Positions 1 to 13,200 of a DNA stretch of 64,000 nucleotides are shown here, in pieces. The number at the start of each line of letters is the position of its first letter. Position 1 is the stretch's first letter. The translations under genes and the position numbers were made by a program. The notes under the pieces were generated by a model that had not been told where the DNA came from, did not search any database, and saw nothing but the letters and a program-made list of their open reading frames with translations. The stretch comes from Phlebiopsis flavidoalba. Taxonomy: Eukaryota > Basidiomycota > Agaricomycetes > Polyporales > Phanerochaetaceae. Location: NCBI GenBank assembly GCA_035772785.1, contig JAOCPU010000040.1, positions 248,001-312,000 of the forward strand, given 5' to 3'.

Positions 1-1430
1 GGTATGCATGATATGAAGAGTAACAATACACAAATATGAGCGGGATGACTTCCCAGGACTGTTTCAAATCATTACACAAGGTTTCCGATGAGCCGAACAG
101 CAACATGCAGAGTGCAAAAAATCGAAGCGTCTCTGCCAAATTTTGCAGAACCTACCTTTTGGCTTGCTTCTTGTAGCTCCTTTGCTGTTGCACATCGTGC
201 TTTCAGGCCATGAAAGTTCCAGTGCATTCCTCATACTATTACGAATTTTTCGATGTTTTAAGTATTTCTTTCGTCATGTAAAGGCTGGTGTATCAGTGGG
301 TGGGGGTGTCTCATTGGCCGGTAATTGACTGTAGTCACATCAATACATTCCCACAACACTCAGTTGAGCGCCGCGCTCCGTTTTTCAGCGGAAGCGCATG
401 GAAACACCAAGGGGAACCAGTAAACCTTAATTTCTGAAATCGACCAACCGACGGTTAAACCGTGGGTGAGTCCTCGGGGTCAAGCGCTTGCGCTTTTCTC
501 GCAATCCCTTCACTTTTCTCGCAGAGCATGTATGCCCTACTCCCAGTCCCTTTTTTATAGTGTCGGATCCGGGAGAGAAGCAGCATATATTTTATGCTTT
601 TTGGCAATTTTGGGCCTTATGAAATTTAAAAGCCTTGTGTGCCCGTCTCTGGAACGAGGGAGTTTTGAGATTTTGAACGCTCGTCTCTGACGAAAAAAGG
701 CGAGATGACCAATTGTTACCCCGTCATCACGACAGACCGGTTCTCTCGCTGATCTTTTGTTCCGGACTGCTTTAGTTCCTACTAACAGTTTCACATGGCC
801 TCAAGGTATCCTTTATATGATCGTATTGTACTCAGCCATCGCTCAGAGTAACGACTACCGTATGCGGGCGGCCCCGACAAGAGGCGTCCCACACGGTAGC
901 GAGTATTCGGGGTCCGGGAAAGGCGCTAGCGAGGAGTCGACTGTGATTTCGCCGATTAAGGTTCTTGGTTCCTCTTGGGGAAAACACAGGGTTTTTAAGT
1001 GTGAAATGGCTTGATTAAGTATTGTTGAAGAAAATCGTTTTTTATATTTACCCCAGAATCAAATAAGTAGTCTTAGATTGGTAAGGTCGCTGCTACCAGC
1101 TCGGTAGCAATTCAATAGTATCCTTACAAGTCTGAGGATGGAGAGAACAAAGTCTAAGTGAATCGGCAATGAATGCATGACGGTGTAGCTGACTCCTCGA
1201 GCGCGAAATCGAGGCGGATTGTCGATTTAGCGCTCAGTAGGGCCGCGTTCGTAGCGGCGGCGGCGGAGATGGGCGGGCATCGCAGCAATAATGCTTGCTT
1301 TGTGTCACTGCGAGGGCGGTATCAGACCCAGTCAATAGATAACATGAGAGATGGAGGACGCACCAGGTCGCGTTTTCAATTCATGTTCCTCGACGCGCCA
1401 ACCCGGTGTTGATGTTTGGCTTTAGTTTTT
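1..1430. other. Intergenic, no supported gene
   Basis: I see only short open frames with no recognisable domain on either strand. There is no RNA gene, tandem array or transposon terminus that I can support. Confidence 0.5.
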
Positions 1431-1432
1431 TT

Positions 1433-3309
1433 CTACCACCTTGAGACGCGCGTCTTGCAGGAGATTCTTGACCTCTCTTGACACTGGCCTGTCCAATCGA
1501 GAATCCACAACAGGATCCATGTGCGGTTGATGAACACACTATCTAGGGCGACGTTGTGATTGTAGGAATGATATGGGGTGACCAAGACTGACTCCCAGGT
1601 TAAATGCTCGAGCTGGCTCTCTTTACGACACCAATCTCTGCAGAGATGGATATCGTAGCGGTGGAACGATTCATGTTTCATGTGGGAGTCAATGAGATCC
1701 ACCAGGGTTTTTAGTTGTCGGCAAAACTGGAGAGTTGGCCCACTACCGTGGGGATGGCTCAAAGTCAAAGCTTGTCAAGGTGAGATAATGAATATTTTCC
1801 ACGCGGAATTATTCCAGGTGTGTGTGATGTCAATTTCGATACGGACGATATGGACGAATAAACTGCCAGGCGCGGTTTTGCGGCTTCCTGACTTGTAGAC
1901 ATAGCAAGGTGGGTTCGGAACTGGTCACAAAAAGTGGGGGGATCGATCTTCAGACTGAGAACGTTGACGTCTACGGTCCGTATGTCAATGAATCATGTCC
2001 ACAGATTCAGCACTATATTCAGTACTTACCGCTATGTATGCTTATGCAGGCATCGATAGTAACCCCCCTCCCTTGCAGTTGGTAGAAGTTCAACCAGGGC
2101 TTCGCAAAACAACGCCCAATGGTCATGTTGGATCCCTAATGTTCTAGGCACGAAGGCTATTTCCGTCAGGAACTCAAGGTTAGACTTGAGGTTTGGAAAA
2201 ATCGAGCGTGTCTAATCGATACGTGCGGTCTAGGGCGTCGGGCAATTCATGGAATCGTCTCGCGAGTGGTCCTTTCCGTCGTCGTAGTCGCTTTATGGTC
2301 ACAGTGGCGCGAAGAAGTAAACCCTTGCGACAATCAACGTGGTGTCAGCGCGGCATGGTTCGGATGATGTCTGTCAGTACATCCGAGGTGCGCTGAAACT
2401 TCGCACGCATTTCAAGATACATTCGTGAGAGCGATGGGAGCGCCTTGATGGGTGGTAGCGTGGCGCGGAAGGGGCTCGTAGAATAGACCGTGACCCGTCA
2501 TAATCGTGTTTTGGATTTGATCTCGTCTCTTTTGAAAGGCTCTCCACCAATCTTACGACGAGGTCGAATCAATTCTTGCATTGGGAAGGACTGTGTTTTT
2601 GCTAGTGTGCGCAAGAAGGCGGATCCATGGAGGGATGCTGTTGTCCGACTTGCAGTATGCATAAACCGCCGCATACCACAAACGTCACAAGGTACGTCAG
2701 AATGGCAATCAGGCTATCAAGGCGAAAGTCGGGAACTTTCCCAAAGCCGCAGCATTTCAAACAGACTTTGTTGACGTCTTCAGACCCTAGTAGAGTCAGA
2801 GTACGGAACACAAAAACCGTCGCACTAGTCGATTTCCAGTACCGAACAAGTGAGGCTGACGCTGGCAAGGCCCACCTTGCTTCGAGCCTCAAACTCGTCG
2901 GCCGTGTGGCAATGAAGGTAGCCGACGATTGTGATGACAGAATTTCGGGTGGGAGATTCTGGGTCGTATCATCAGATGGACGCATGTCAAGAAAGACTTC
3001 TTTGACGGTCCATGGATCGGTGGCCGGCGTGCGTCTTAGGTCCGATAGGTGGTGTATGAAAGAGTTGCGGCATAACGGGCCGGTGTTTGGAACCGCCATG
3101 TCGACTACAGCAATACATCTCGTGAGAAACAGTCCACAGATCCAGGAGAAAAGGACCCACCAATGGTCATGCGTGGCGGTATGCTTGTCTCGCGGCACAC
3201 TAGCGATCTTGTCTCGTTGAACTGGGTATAGCCGACCTCGAAGTGAGGATGAGACGAGGCTATTTAACTGCGCTGACGAAAGAGCAGGTAGCGGCCTAAG
3301 TACGTTCAA
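1433..3309 (-). pseudogene. Degraded hypothetical membrane-protein gene
   Basis: I do not recognise this gene. Three stretches on the minus strand read like protein but do not join in one frame. The longest open stretch (2602-3309) has a hydrophobic segment near 3130-3200 (HWWVLFSWICGLFLTRC) and a second near 2640-2700 (LIAILTYLVTFVVCGGLCIL). A further charged, soluble-looking stretch reads through 2200-2450 (includes QRTSDVLTDIIRTMPR) and is cut by a stop codon. A last piece lies at 1433-1768. This could be a multi-exon membrane protein of an Agaricomycete-expanded family that has decayed or carries indel errors. The plus-strand open frame over 2627-3220 is probably its shadow. No function is assigned. 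Confidence 0.3.
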
Positions 3310-4035
3310 CCAATGCGGCAGGCAGTGCGACTCCTCACCGCGGGTGCTTCAAACCTTGTACACTGACATGCGACTTCCGTATAGGGGTCGTCATCGATGG
3401 GGCCCAGTGTACTGAGTAGGAGTCCAGAGACACGATGTGTAAACCGTGACATAACACCGCTTCAAGCCAAAAATTAACATCGAAGAGCTGATGATAATAT
3501 AGTTTCATCAAGCTGTACTCACAATCGATACGTACGCTTGCGGTCTAGACAAGAGAGAGAGCTCCGTGACAAGTCAGACACACCGTGACAAGAGAGAACT
3601 CTGTGACATGTCACTCACCACACTCACATCTTCCATAACCTAGTAGCCCGCTCAATGCTTGTGAATAACCCTGCCAGCGTTCGACGAGAGCAGACATCCG
3701 CAAACGCACGAGCAAACAGCACAATAAACGGCATGAGAATAATGTTGTATAGATGCGAGGGCATTTTGTGTGCATGGCTATAGTACAATTGGGCTGCTTG
3801 GACATGTCGATGCAGAGACGGACACGGGGGGAGGCGCGGGCTGTGTGTGGTGTGCGGTAATGAACCAAGCGGGACAAACGAGCGCGTTGAAAACGGAGCA
3901 ACACGAAACATACAAAGCAAAAGGCAGCAAAAAAGAAATCGCAGCTCAACGAAAAAAGGGGGAACGAAATCGTGTGTGAATGGGGCGGGGGGGTATCACA
4001 TCCATCGAGGTATCCATCTTCCACTCTTCACACAC
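3310..4035. other. Intergenic with short direct repeats
   Basis: No gene is supported. A short imperfect direct repeat built on GTGACAAGAGAGAG-like units lies at about 3548-3615. The rest probably includes the 3' flank of the SKN7-like gene on the minus strand. Confidence 0.45.
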
Positions 4036-7000
4036 CTACTCGATAACCTCAACCGCGGCCGCTTCCCCTCGCGCCCCTCGACCTCCTCCTCGAGCCCGCG
4101 CTTCCCGTCGCCCCATGCCCATGCCCATGCCCATGCCCATCCCCATGCTCATGAAGCTCTCGCCCGCGACCATGTTGTGCAGGATCATCGTGTACTGCTC
4201 GTCCGTGAGGCCCATCCCCGCGAGCGGGTTGATCTTCCCGTCGTCGTCGCCCAGCGCGAGGACTTTGAACTGTGGCCCCCGAGGAGGGGCCGGCGCCCGC
4301 CGAGGCGAGCGCGGAGGCTTGCAGCGCGAGGGCTTGGTCGAAGGAGCTGTCGGAGAGGGGTGGGATGCCGATTGAGCGCGGGATTTTTTTTTTGCATCGT
4401 TTGGATGACTTTCAGGTGCATGAGATGGCGCTGCGAGCGGTGTCAGCAGCTTCTCAGTTATAGAGACGAGCGACTCACCTCGAGCATCTCGAGTAACCCG
4501 ATCCTTGGTAAACGGCTTGGGCAGGACATCGTTCATACCGCTCGAATAATACTTGGTGATATCATCGGGCTTCGAGTTGCTCGTCATTGGAAATAATCGG
4601 CGTCATATGGTCAAACTGGCGAATCATGCTCGTCGCCGACACGCCGTCGAGGCGGGGCATCACAATATCCTATACCTCATCAGCCTCCACCCCCACTCAC
4701 AAGACAGAGAAAGAACCCACCATGAGCACAAGATCATACTTCTCCAAATTCATCTTGCTAACCGCGACGTCCCCCATCGACCGCCACATCAATCGTGCAC
4801 CCAAACACCTGCAAAAACTTGCTGCTCAGCTTCACTGCTGATCGCGTCGTCGTCCACGAGGAGGACCCTCGGCCATTTGGGGCACCGCCCACCCGGGGAC
4901 ATACGTGCTCCGCCGTACGCGCAGCTTCTGCTGCTGGCTCGGCGGCGCGCTGGGCAGCGGCGACGGATCGCGGTCGGGGAGCACCACCAAAGGCTGCTGG
5001 CGCTCGTCCTCGCCCTCCTGCGCGGGGTCCCCGCCCATGCCCTGCGGCGTGGGCATCACGAGAACGCGCTATCGAGCGCAGCAACCGCGCTGCTCCCCAC
5101 GACCGCGCTCTGCTGCTGCTGCTGCTGTCTGCTGCTAGCTGCGGCATCGCGAGGCTGCTCGGATCAAACGCCCAGTTCCCGTTCTCGTCGTCCAGCGCGC
5201 CTCTTGGGCATGAGGTGCCCGACCGTGAAGACCTGCAGCCCCTCGTGCGCGCCGCCGTACCGCCCGTCCGCCGCGCCAGCAAGCAGCGCGCCGTTACGGA
5301 TCGCTCGCGTCGGTGTACACGACCCCGGCTGCCGCCGCCCTGCGCACGATTCGCCGGCCGCGCGCGGCTCAGCTCCTCGATCCGCGCGAGGGCGTCCTGC
5401 CGGCGACAGCGGGCCGCTCGGGCGGGACGACGCCGCCCGCAAACGCCTTCTGCAGCGGGCGTCGCCAAACGCCATGCCCGCGTCGCTGCGCGCGCTTGCT
5501 TCAGCTCGTTCATCTGCGCGAGGCTCGCGCGCGCGACGTCCCCGTCCGGGGTACGCCCCGCCCATCATCCGCGCCGGCCTCGGTCACCGGCAGGAACTGG
5601 GTTCCGTGCTGGGCGCCGCGAACGTCTCGGCGCGGGGCGCCCGGGGCGGCCGGGGACACTGCTCGCGCGCGCCGCAGTGTGCGTGCGAGGCGGCGGCGGG
5701 TTGCGACACACGGGACGAGGGCACGGTCGAGGGGGTCGATCCGCGTGAGGCGGGTGCCTGGCGGGCGCGGGCGCGGGTGCGAGCAGTGTGGCGGGGCCTT
5801 CGAGCTTGAGCTTGCCATGTGCGGGGTCGCCACCATGGGTGATCGAGAGGGAGGCGGATGTGGTCGGTCGAGACGTGGGGGTCGTCTGACCGTCGAGACA
5901 CCATTTGTCATATTAATCCGAACCAGAGTCATTGATCGAGAACGCAGTTTATGATCTTTGTCGTTCGCAGCGCGTCGGTCGGTCGTCATAGGCATTGTGG
6001 CGTCCGCAAGGCGAGAGCGGTCCAGACCCGTTCGTCGGGCCATTCAGAGGGCGCCAGTCGAGACCCATGCGTTATTTGTCGTTATTTTCGTTGATTATAT
6101 GCGCGCGTACGTAGGTCGAGTCCGAGGCGGGACGGGGCGGGACGGGGAGGGGGGTAACCCAAGAAGGAGAAACGACATTATTAGCATTCGATTCATCCAC
6201 AACCAGAGAAAGAGAAAAAAAACCGAATCGCGAGGGGGGATAGAAATGTTGGCACACCAAATTCCGCGAAAACAACCAGGGGACTATTATTTTACACCGA
6301 AATAGAATAGCGATCTCTTTGCCTTGAGCCCCGCAGCGCGGGCTTTGCGCGCGCGCATTTGTGTTTTTGCGCGGCGTATGGGAAACCGACATAATGCGAC
6401 GAATAAAAAAAAAGCGGGAATGTCCATGAAACAGATGGGAGGAGTTGAGAGAGAGAGAGAGGCTACAGCAACGGCGGGCTGGGCAGCGCGAGGCCCATCG
6501 CGCTCTCCGGCGTTCTGGAGGCCCTGCGCGCGGATCCCCAACGCCAGCTTCTCCACCTCCCGCTGGCCCTCGGGCTGCGGGGCACTCGCGCTCGCAGACG
6601 CAGACTGGGGCGAAAAGAGGAGCTGTACTGACCACCGTTCTCGACCTGGAGGAAGTACTGGATGAGGTTCTGCATGAGGCCGTCCTGCTGCGCCATGTTG
6701 CGCTGGAAGAGCACCATCTCGTTGAGCACGTTCTGGTAAGTTGTTCTCCAGGTTTCCTGGATGTGCCCCGCCATCTCCTCCTGCGCGCGCGCGCAAACTC
6801 GTCGTTCATCCGGCTCACGCGCTCCTCGTGCATCCGGTTCAGCGCCCCCACCTGGCTCGTCACGCTCGCGATCCTGGCTCGCCAACGTGGTGACTTGCGC
6901 TTGCATGCTGTTTAATGCGCTCGCGTTGTTCGCGGTCTGGCCGGACGTGGAGTAGACAAAGTGCTGAGCTGGTTCTGGACCTGCGACTGCAGGAGCTGCA

Positions 7001-8262
7001 CGCTGTTCTGCGTGCTGAGGAGCTGCGCGGGAGAGCGAGTTCACGTCGCCGGACGCGCCGGGCGAGGGGACGACGACCCCGCGCGCGCCGGCGCCAGCCG
7101 GTGCTCTTGCGCCGCCGCGGGGACCTTGCGCTTGATGTTCTCGAGCGCGTCGCGGCGGTCGCGGCGTGAAGTCCGGATGGCGGAACGTCCAGCTCTGGCA
7201 AGGGAGATCAGCAAAAGCAGGGAGGGGGCAAGTGGGGCGACGTACGTGCTCGCCGTAGGCGTTGTCATCCGTGTTCTTGACCTGCGGAGGGCGTATTAGC
7301 ATCGTGTGCGCGCGAAAGATAGCAGTCGGGCCGCGATGAGTTCAGACTCAGGCGGTCAGGCTGGCCGAGCCGCCCATAAAGCGTGCGTGCGCGTCCACTC
7401 CGGGCGACCGCCGCCTGCAGATACACAAAGAAAGCGAAACGGGTACGCACTTTGTGGAAGTCGTACTTGTTGAGCTGGCGCACAAAGGACGCAAAGTTGC
7501 TGTGCTTGAACATGCGCGGGAGGATCGACTTTGTGAACTCGTTCATGTCCTTCACCCTGACGAAGCAGTCGCCGTGCGGGCCCCACGACACGACCGGCTG
7601 GAACGCCGGGTCCTCGAGCATCCTGCACACCAGCGATCAGCCACCATCGCCGGGCGACAGGGGGAAAGAGCACTCACTTGTACAGCTTCTTGACGAAAAT
7701 CGCTCGTGAGCTCGGCATGCCGTCCTCGTCCCTCGTGCTTGACGGGCGTCGCGCGAGCCACTCGGCTCGCGCTCGCGGTGCTCTCGTCCGCTCGCGCTCC
7801 TGCTGCCCACCGCGACATCGCGCTCCCGCTCCCGCTCCCGCTCGCGCTCGCGCTTCGTGCCGCTCGTACACGTCGTCCTTGAGGGGACTGTTCCGCGGCT
7901 CTCCATCCGCGGCGCAGCGCTGGCGGCGATATGCCGGACTGCGCGAGGAAGTCGTTCGCGCGCGGCGCTCGTGTGCGCGCGGGCCAGCCGGCCATCGCGG
8001 CGGTGTTGCTGAGGGACGGGTGCGAGTACGTCGGCGGGGGGTACCCGCGCGACGGGCTCGCGGGGACGGTCGAGGATGAGAGCGAGGGGGCGACGTTGAG
8101 CGGGGGGAGGGTGTTCGTGCGGAAGGTCGAGGCGCTGCCGAGCTGCGACGGCGGCGGGTAAGAGGGGAGAAGGGGGCTCGTAGGCGTTTTGCGCTTGCGA
8201 TTGCTAGTTGTGATTGCTGCTGCGATGCTGTTGGCGCAGGGATCTGTAGTTGGGTTGGTCCA
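4036..8262 (-). CDS. skn7: SKN7/PRR1-like response regulator with HSF DNA-binding domain
   Basis: Transcription factor of the fungal SKN7/PRR1 family, the nuclear output of a two-component phosphorelay that controls oxidative-stress and cell-wall genes. An HSF-type DNA-binding domain is read from about 7690 to 7150 (FVKKLYK, then [20 protein letters not shown], then [15 protein letters not shown], then WTFRHPDF). A coiled coil follows at about 6950-6640 ([20 protein letters not shown]). The receiver domain is at about 4860-4480 ([20 protein letters not shown]). The tail holds [13 protein letters not shown] and a Met-Gly repeat. Clear introns are 7623-7677, 7282-7450, 7195-7245 and 4670-4720. 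The phospho-acceptor Asp codon (4667-4669) is the first codon after the last of these. The frame changes within about 30 nt after WTFRHPDF and again at FTKD, which no intron explains. The N-terminus is low-complexity and the start (ATG at 8262) is a guess. Confidence 0.85.
4112..4147 (-). repeat. Met-Gly hexamer repeat in SKN7-like C-terminus
   Basis: A tandem CCCATG hexamer on the plus strand (CATGGG on the coding strand) encodes alternating Met and Gly after the receiver domain. It is a coding microsatellite and a likely site of length variation. A comparable Met/Gly/Pro-rich stretch occurs in the bHLH gene near 36550. Confidence 0.8.
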
Positions 8263-10290
8263 TGGCAAGTCCCGGTGCGCCTGTAATGGGCAGGCGGGGG
8301 GTCTGGACTGGGGGGGTGTGAAAGGGAGGGCTCGGTGGAGTGGTGGAGAGCGGGGGCCTGGTGCGAGACAACAGATTTTATCGTCGTGGACGCAATACAA
8401 ATTCAGGCCCTCTCTCCCCTTGCCGAATCCGTTGGCCCTTCGGAGGCGCCTTCCGGTCTTAGCGCGCCTGCCTCCCCCGCCGCCTCCTCGCCCGTTCCGT
8501 CTCTCATATCGCCTGCAGCACCAGCACAGACGGAGATGACACCCCTAATATACACACCGGGACACTTTGAACTCGAATTTCAAGCCGTCTCTCAACTTTG
8601 CGGGCGCCACCACGACCAGAGGCATAGGACAAAACCCGGAGCCCACTCGCAGCTGGAACGCATCGCAGTTCCTATCCCTCCGCCCGCCACGATCCTCCCA
8701 CCCTCAGACACACACAAAACGGTCCAGACCGCCCGCCCCAGCCGCCTCCAGACGCCTCTCCTGGTCCTCTCCCCCAGCCCAGGGGGGCCTGGGCCCCGCG
8801 TCCGCAAAATACAAATGGTGTCGCGAAAAAAAACGCCATATATGGGCATAGCACCGGGTGCTAAGTCCTATCTTTGGCCCCGCCCGGCGCCCGCGCCCGC
8901 CCTCGGAGCCGCCCGACGCACCCCCGCCTCCACCATTCGCGCTCGCCTGTACTCTGCCCTCATTGACAACCCCAGTATACTCGCTATGGGCTACACGCAC
9001 TCCCAAGGGCGATCACCACCGCGGTTCTAGACCGCGACACCACACCAGTCTGGGCCTGACAGCCAATTTGTAGTGCACGCGGCCCGAAATTTGTAGTAGT
9101 ACCACCACCTCCGGCGGTTGCGCGCACCGCCCGCCCGAAGCGTTGTGGCCCAGCGGAGTTTTGGGGCACTGGGCCTGGGCAGGCCCAAGTGTGGGCCTTG
9201 GGAGGAGGTGCGGGCTGCCACCAGGTGGTGTTTTGTATTGGCGTGGTAATGAACGGGTTTGGGCTGTCTTTGCGAGGGAGATGGTGGATTGGGTATGTCT
9301 TCTGCATGTTGTGTCTTTGCCCAGGTGTTGTGGTGTGTTCATGTGGGTGGTTTTCAATTCTGGAGTTCGCGTGATTGAGTTTCGGATGCGCTTCGAGTTT
9401 CGTGGGGGTGGTGTATGTTTTTTATGGCGTTGTGTGGGTCATTCTGCGGTCGCCTGGCACGAAGGTGAGCAAACGTCAAAACACAGCCCCTACGTCGCCG
9501 CCACGACGCGCTGACCGCGACAGCAGCGTCCACAAACCACACCCAGCCCGGCAGCGACCACGACACCTCCGTACGCTCCGCGGCGATCGAGCAAAGCCCC
9601 GACCAAAGACCCATCCTGCACACATCCGAGCGAACAAGTCAAAGTCGCGGACCAGGGAGAGTGCCCACACACGACACGGACTGCGAGGCATTATGTACGC
9701 CCCGCCGGCTCGCCCGCGTGAGGGGCGAGGCGCGTCCGACGCAGTGGCGGGCGATCGGCTCTGGACCGCCGTGCGCCCAGGGCTGCAGAGGCACGCTCGC
9801 GATGCGTCCTGGCGGGTGGACGATCTTGGGTCGGTTCGAGGACGCATAGCGTGGATCCCGCTCTCCTCACGGCACACATTCGTCATGAATTATACCATGG
9901 GTATACACGGCTCCCGACAAGCAGGTTCCTTGCCCCGCCAAACTCTTCGACACCACCGAGGGACACAAACGACCCAAACGGATATCCGTAAGGACCGAGA
10001 AGACTACGAGGCTGGTCAACCCCCCCTCAACGCGGCGGCCGTCCCAGCGGAACGAACTGGAAGAGTAAACTCAAGTCTGCGGGAAAAAACACAGTACGCA
10101 TCACACGCGTTGTGTGAGGCGCATATACCCATCGGAGTGCGCGCGTGCGACACTTGGACGCGACGCGTTGGTGGCGCGGTGGTGTGGCCGTCATGCACGG
10201 TGGAGTGGGTGGTGGTACGTCACGGCGGGAGGGTATATGCGGGTGGGCGGATGGCGAGGGTGCCGGCAAAGGGACGCAGAACGCGATTTG
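8263..10290. other. GC-rich intergenic, no supported gene
   Basis: The first part is likely the promoter and 5' leader of the minus-strand SKN7-like gene. Open frames occur on both strands because the DNA is GC-rich. None shows a domain or a plausible splice structure. Confidence 0.4.
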
Positions 10291-13200
10291 CAGCCCACTC
10301 TCGCGAATTTCTCCGAATGCTTGTGCGCTTCGGGTCTTCTTTGTCGTCAACCACCATCGCGGCTCGGGAGAGGCGATGACGGCGCCCGTTCGAGTTCGCT
10401 CGTCGGACTACACTCGTTCGTAGAACGGGCGGACACGACCGAGTTCCTCAGGCTAGAGGTTTCGACGCGTCCACTGTCGAAGTCGCGAAGGAGCGCTATT
10501 TCAAGTTTCTCGGAGCGCTGATGGCACTGTGGGACGGAACGTTGGCCTATGTGGCGGCCTCTGACTTGTCCGCGTCTTTTATGTCCCGTGGTGGGCCGCG
10601 CACGATTGTGGCCAGGTAGTCCTCTGTAGGTTTCACCGTCGTTTCGCGGGAACACGACGCTGATACGGTGAATCTCAGAGGGCCACGAACGACAGTGATT
10701 CAGAGTTTTCTTCGTTTACCACATACTGCAGGGCTCCATTTGCGTTCGAGCATCGTTTCGAACTTAACCAGAGCATGTCTCTTGGCATACACAGCGATGT
10801 GTCAACCCTACTGGTCCATCTCAGCAATCCCAACCACACTAAGTACCAGTTTATAGTGACAATGGTGCACGTTTGGGCTTCGGCTAGGAAGAGGAACTGC
10901 GTAGGTGGATATTCTCAACTAGGAATTAGCCACCCTCACATTGCTCGTCGGTCAAGAAAAGCACTCTCAGGAAACCAGCGCCGAACCGCTCTGATCTCAT
11001 CAGAAATATTGCTCTGTCGCGTTGTCAAATGATCATATAATCTCAGTCACTAACACGGCCGCAAAAAGCCTGGCTTTTAAGACCTTGACCTACCTCCCTG
11101 TTTTTCATTTCAGAGCGGCCTTGGACATTTTACGCCGGGCGGTCTGCTTCACCAAATCCAACAACAGGCTTCGAGCTTCGGGCTTGCCTCGGGCTCCGGC
11201 GGCCTCGGGTAGACCCGACAGACAGGCCCGCTCGGCGAAGCGCACACGTGTCGGTAGAGACCAGTGCCCAAAGATCCGTCGACGCCGAATTTGTTCGCGG
11301 ACATTTACACTCTCGATACATGTACATGTCGTGTTGGCACATAACATGATATTCCGGAGCTATGGTGTGTGTCCTATGACCGTCAGCTCACACGAGTTGT
11401 ATCCTATACTCTGATCCTCGGGATTTAGTGAAATTTGGGAAAGTCCCCGGCGGTCGCGAGGATCACGCTTTGTTTTCTAAACGTAAGTGAAAACTCGGTA
11501 TGAATTCACCTCGGTTATGCGGGGCTACGGAATATACTGACTAGATACGGTGTATAGGACGGACAATGACTTCTCCACTCAGAACATTTACAATCATGGC
11601 CGTCAACACCGAGGACAAGTACACTTTGCACGGTGTTTGATAAGACTGATGAGGTTGAGACGTGGTCGTCGGCGAATTCATGATTGTCCTGGACGAGCAG
11701 ATCAAACCCGTGAAATGGGTAGGCGAACCATGTTTTTCGTCATTACCTTGCGAATAACACTGTTCGCTGTGTCGAACGTGCTGTATTTGGAATCATATTG
11801 TGAGTACTTTCCGTTTGGTCGTGGCTATCCCCATGAGAAACCTCATGGCTTTCCGTTTACCGTCAGGAGCCATCGGGTCTCGGTGCTGCTCTTTGCCCGA
11901 GCCGAAGGGTACGAAAGAGTCTGAAAACATTGCTCGTTTATTATCGGGAACAACACTAATTGCCGTGTTTGAAACGTGTCGGGAGCCTATCCGCATTATT
12001 TGGCATCAAATTGTAGGCGCTTTCCGTTAGACATGACTCTCGATGAGAAACCTCTGACTCATTCATCTCCCGAAGGAGAAATTGCCCATAGGATTTTCTG
12101 TTTCACGTGGGTCAAGGGTCGCCAGCAAATGGAGAAGGATACCTGTCTGCCGGCTCTTCCTGAAGGCCTGATGTTCCGCCCATGCCACATCCATCACAAA
12201 CCGCGCTCGCCGCTCACCGTATCGCCAGCCATCTTCCCCATCTTCCCTCCTGACCATGGGGACACGATTATTTGCGCCCGCTATCCTGCTCCAGACAATA
12301 GCCCCCGCGGCTCCCACGCGGTGCTCGCCGCCACCGCGGCTGGGCACATCTTCTCTGACCGCGCCCGGCCAGACACCACCATTCCTTGCACCAATCCTTT
12401 GGGGGCGTCCTCAAGGGGGGGGATTCTGCCGACACTTACGACGTTACGCCAGTGTCCGTCGGGTGTGCCTGTGGCTTGGGCCGCCGGTCGGTGGGCCTCG
12501 TTTCGGGGGAATCCGCTGTGCGAACGAACGTGGGGCTACTTACAGTGTCTGGCGCCTCTCCGGGCGGCGCGCCTGAATAAGGATTTGGTGCTCTCGTTCT
12601 AATGATGGGCTCGTTCATTCAATCCGAGTCGCAGTTCCTCTGGAGCGGAGGAAAAAGCTCATTGCATATGCGGGTACGTAATTGGACTTTGTCGCTCAAT
12701 GTTCCGATGGTCGAACGGTGCTCCTGCTTATGGTTTTGGACCCATTCGAGGGAGACGGAGCCTTCGTGGTTATTAAAAGGGCCGTCAATGTAAGAGAGTC
12801 CCGTCTAAGGTTTTGGTTTGTACTTGCTTAGCAGTGCATCGACCTTCGACCATTGAGCGAACTGCCGAAAATTATAGAACTATGAACGCAATCATTCGTG
12901 GCTTGGACGAAACGGGGTTTTGTGAACCCAGGAGAATCGTGTCATGCCGAGGGGCGACGCATTTGCAGTGAGCTCGGCCTCGTTGTCGCTCTATGCTTTA
13001 GAAAGGGACGACACGACGCACGATGTGTAAGTTTTTATCTATCCATTAGAACAGCATCAAAACGTTAACCTTGCTATGTCCCGCAATTTTAGTGTCGCCG
13101 AATACACGCCGCTTTTAGTCCTCTATGCCTCCAAACTACGTTGAAAGCAAAGTAGTAGCACGTCCAAGCAACACGACTTCCCTCTTCCATTGAGCCGACG

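Noticed and set aside
2627..3220. 197-codon open frame on the plus strand
   Set aside because: It overlaps a minus-strand stretch with hydrophobic segments that reads more like protein; probably a shadow.
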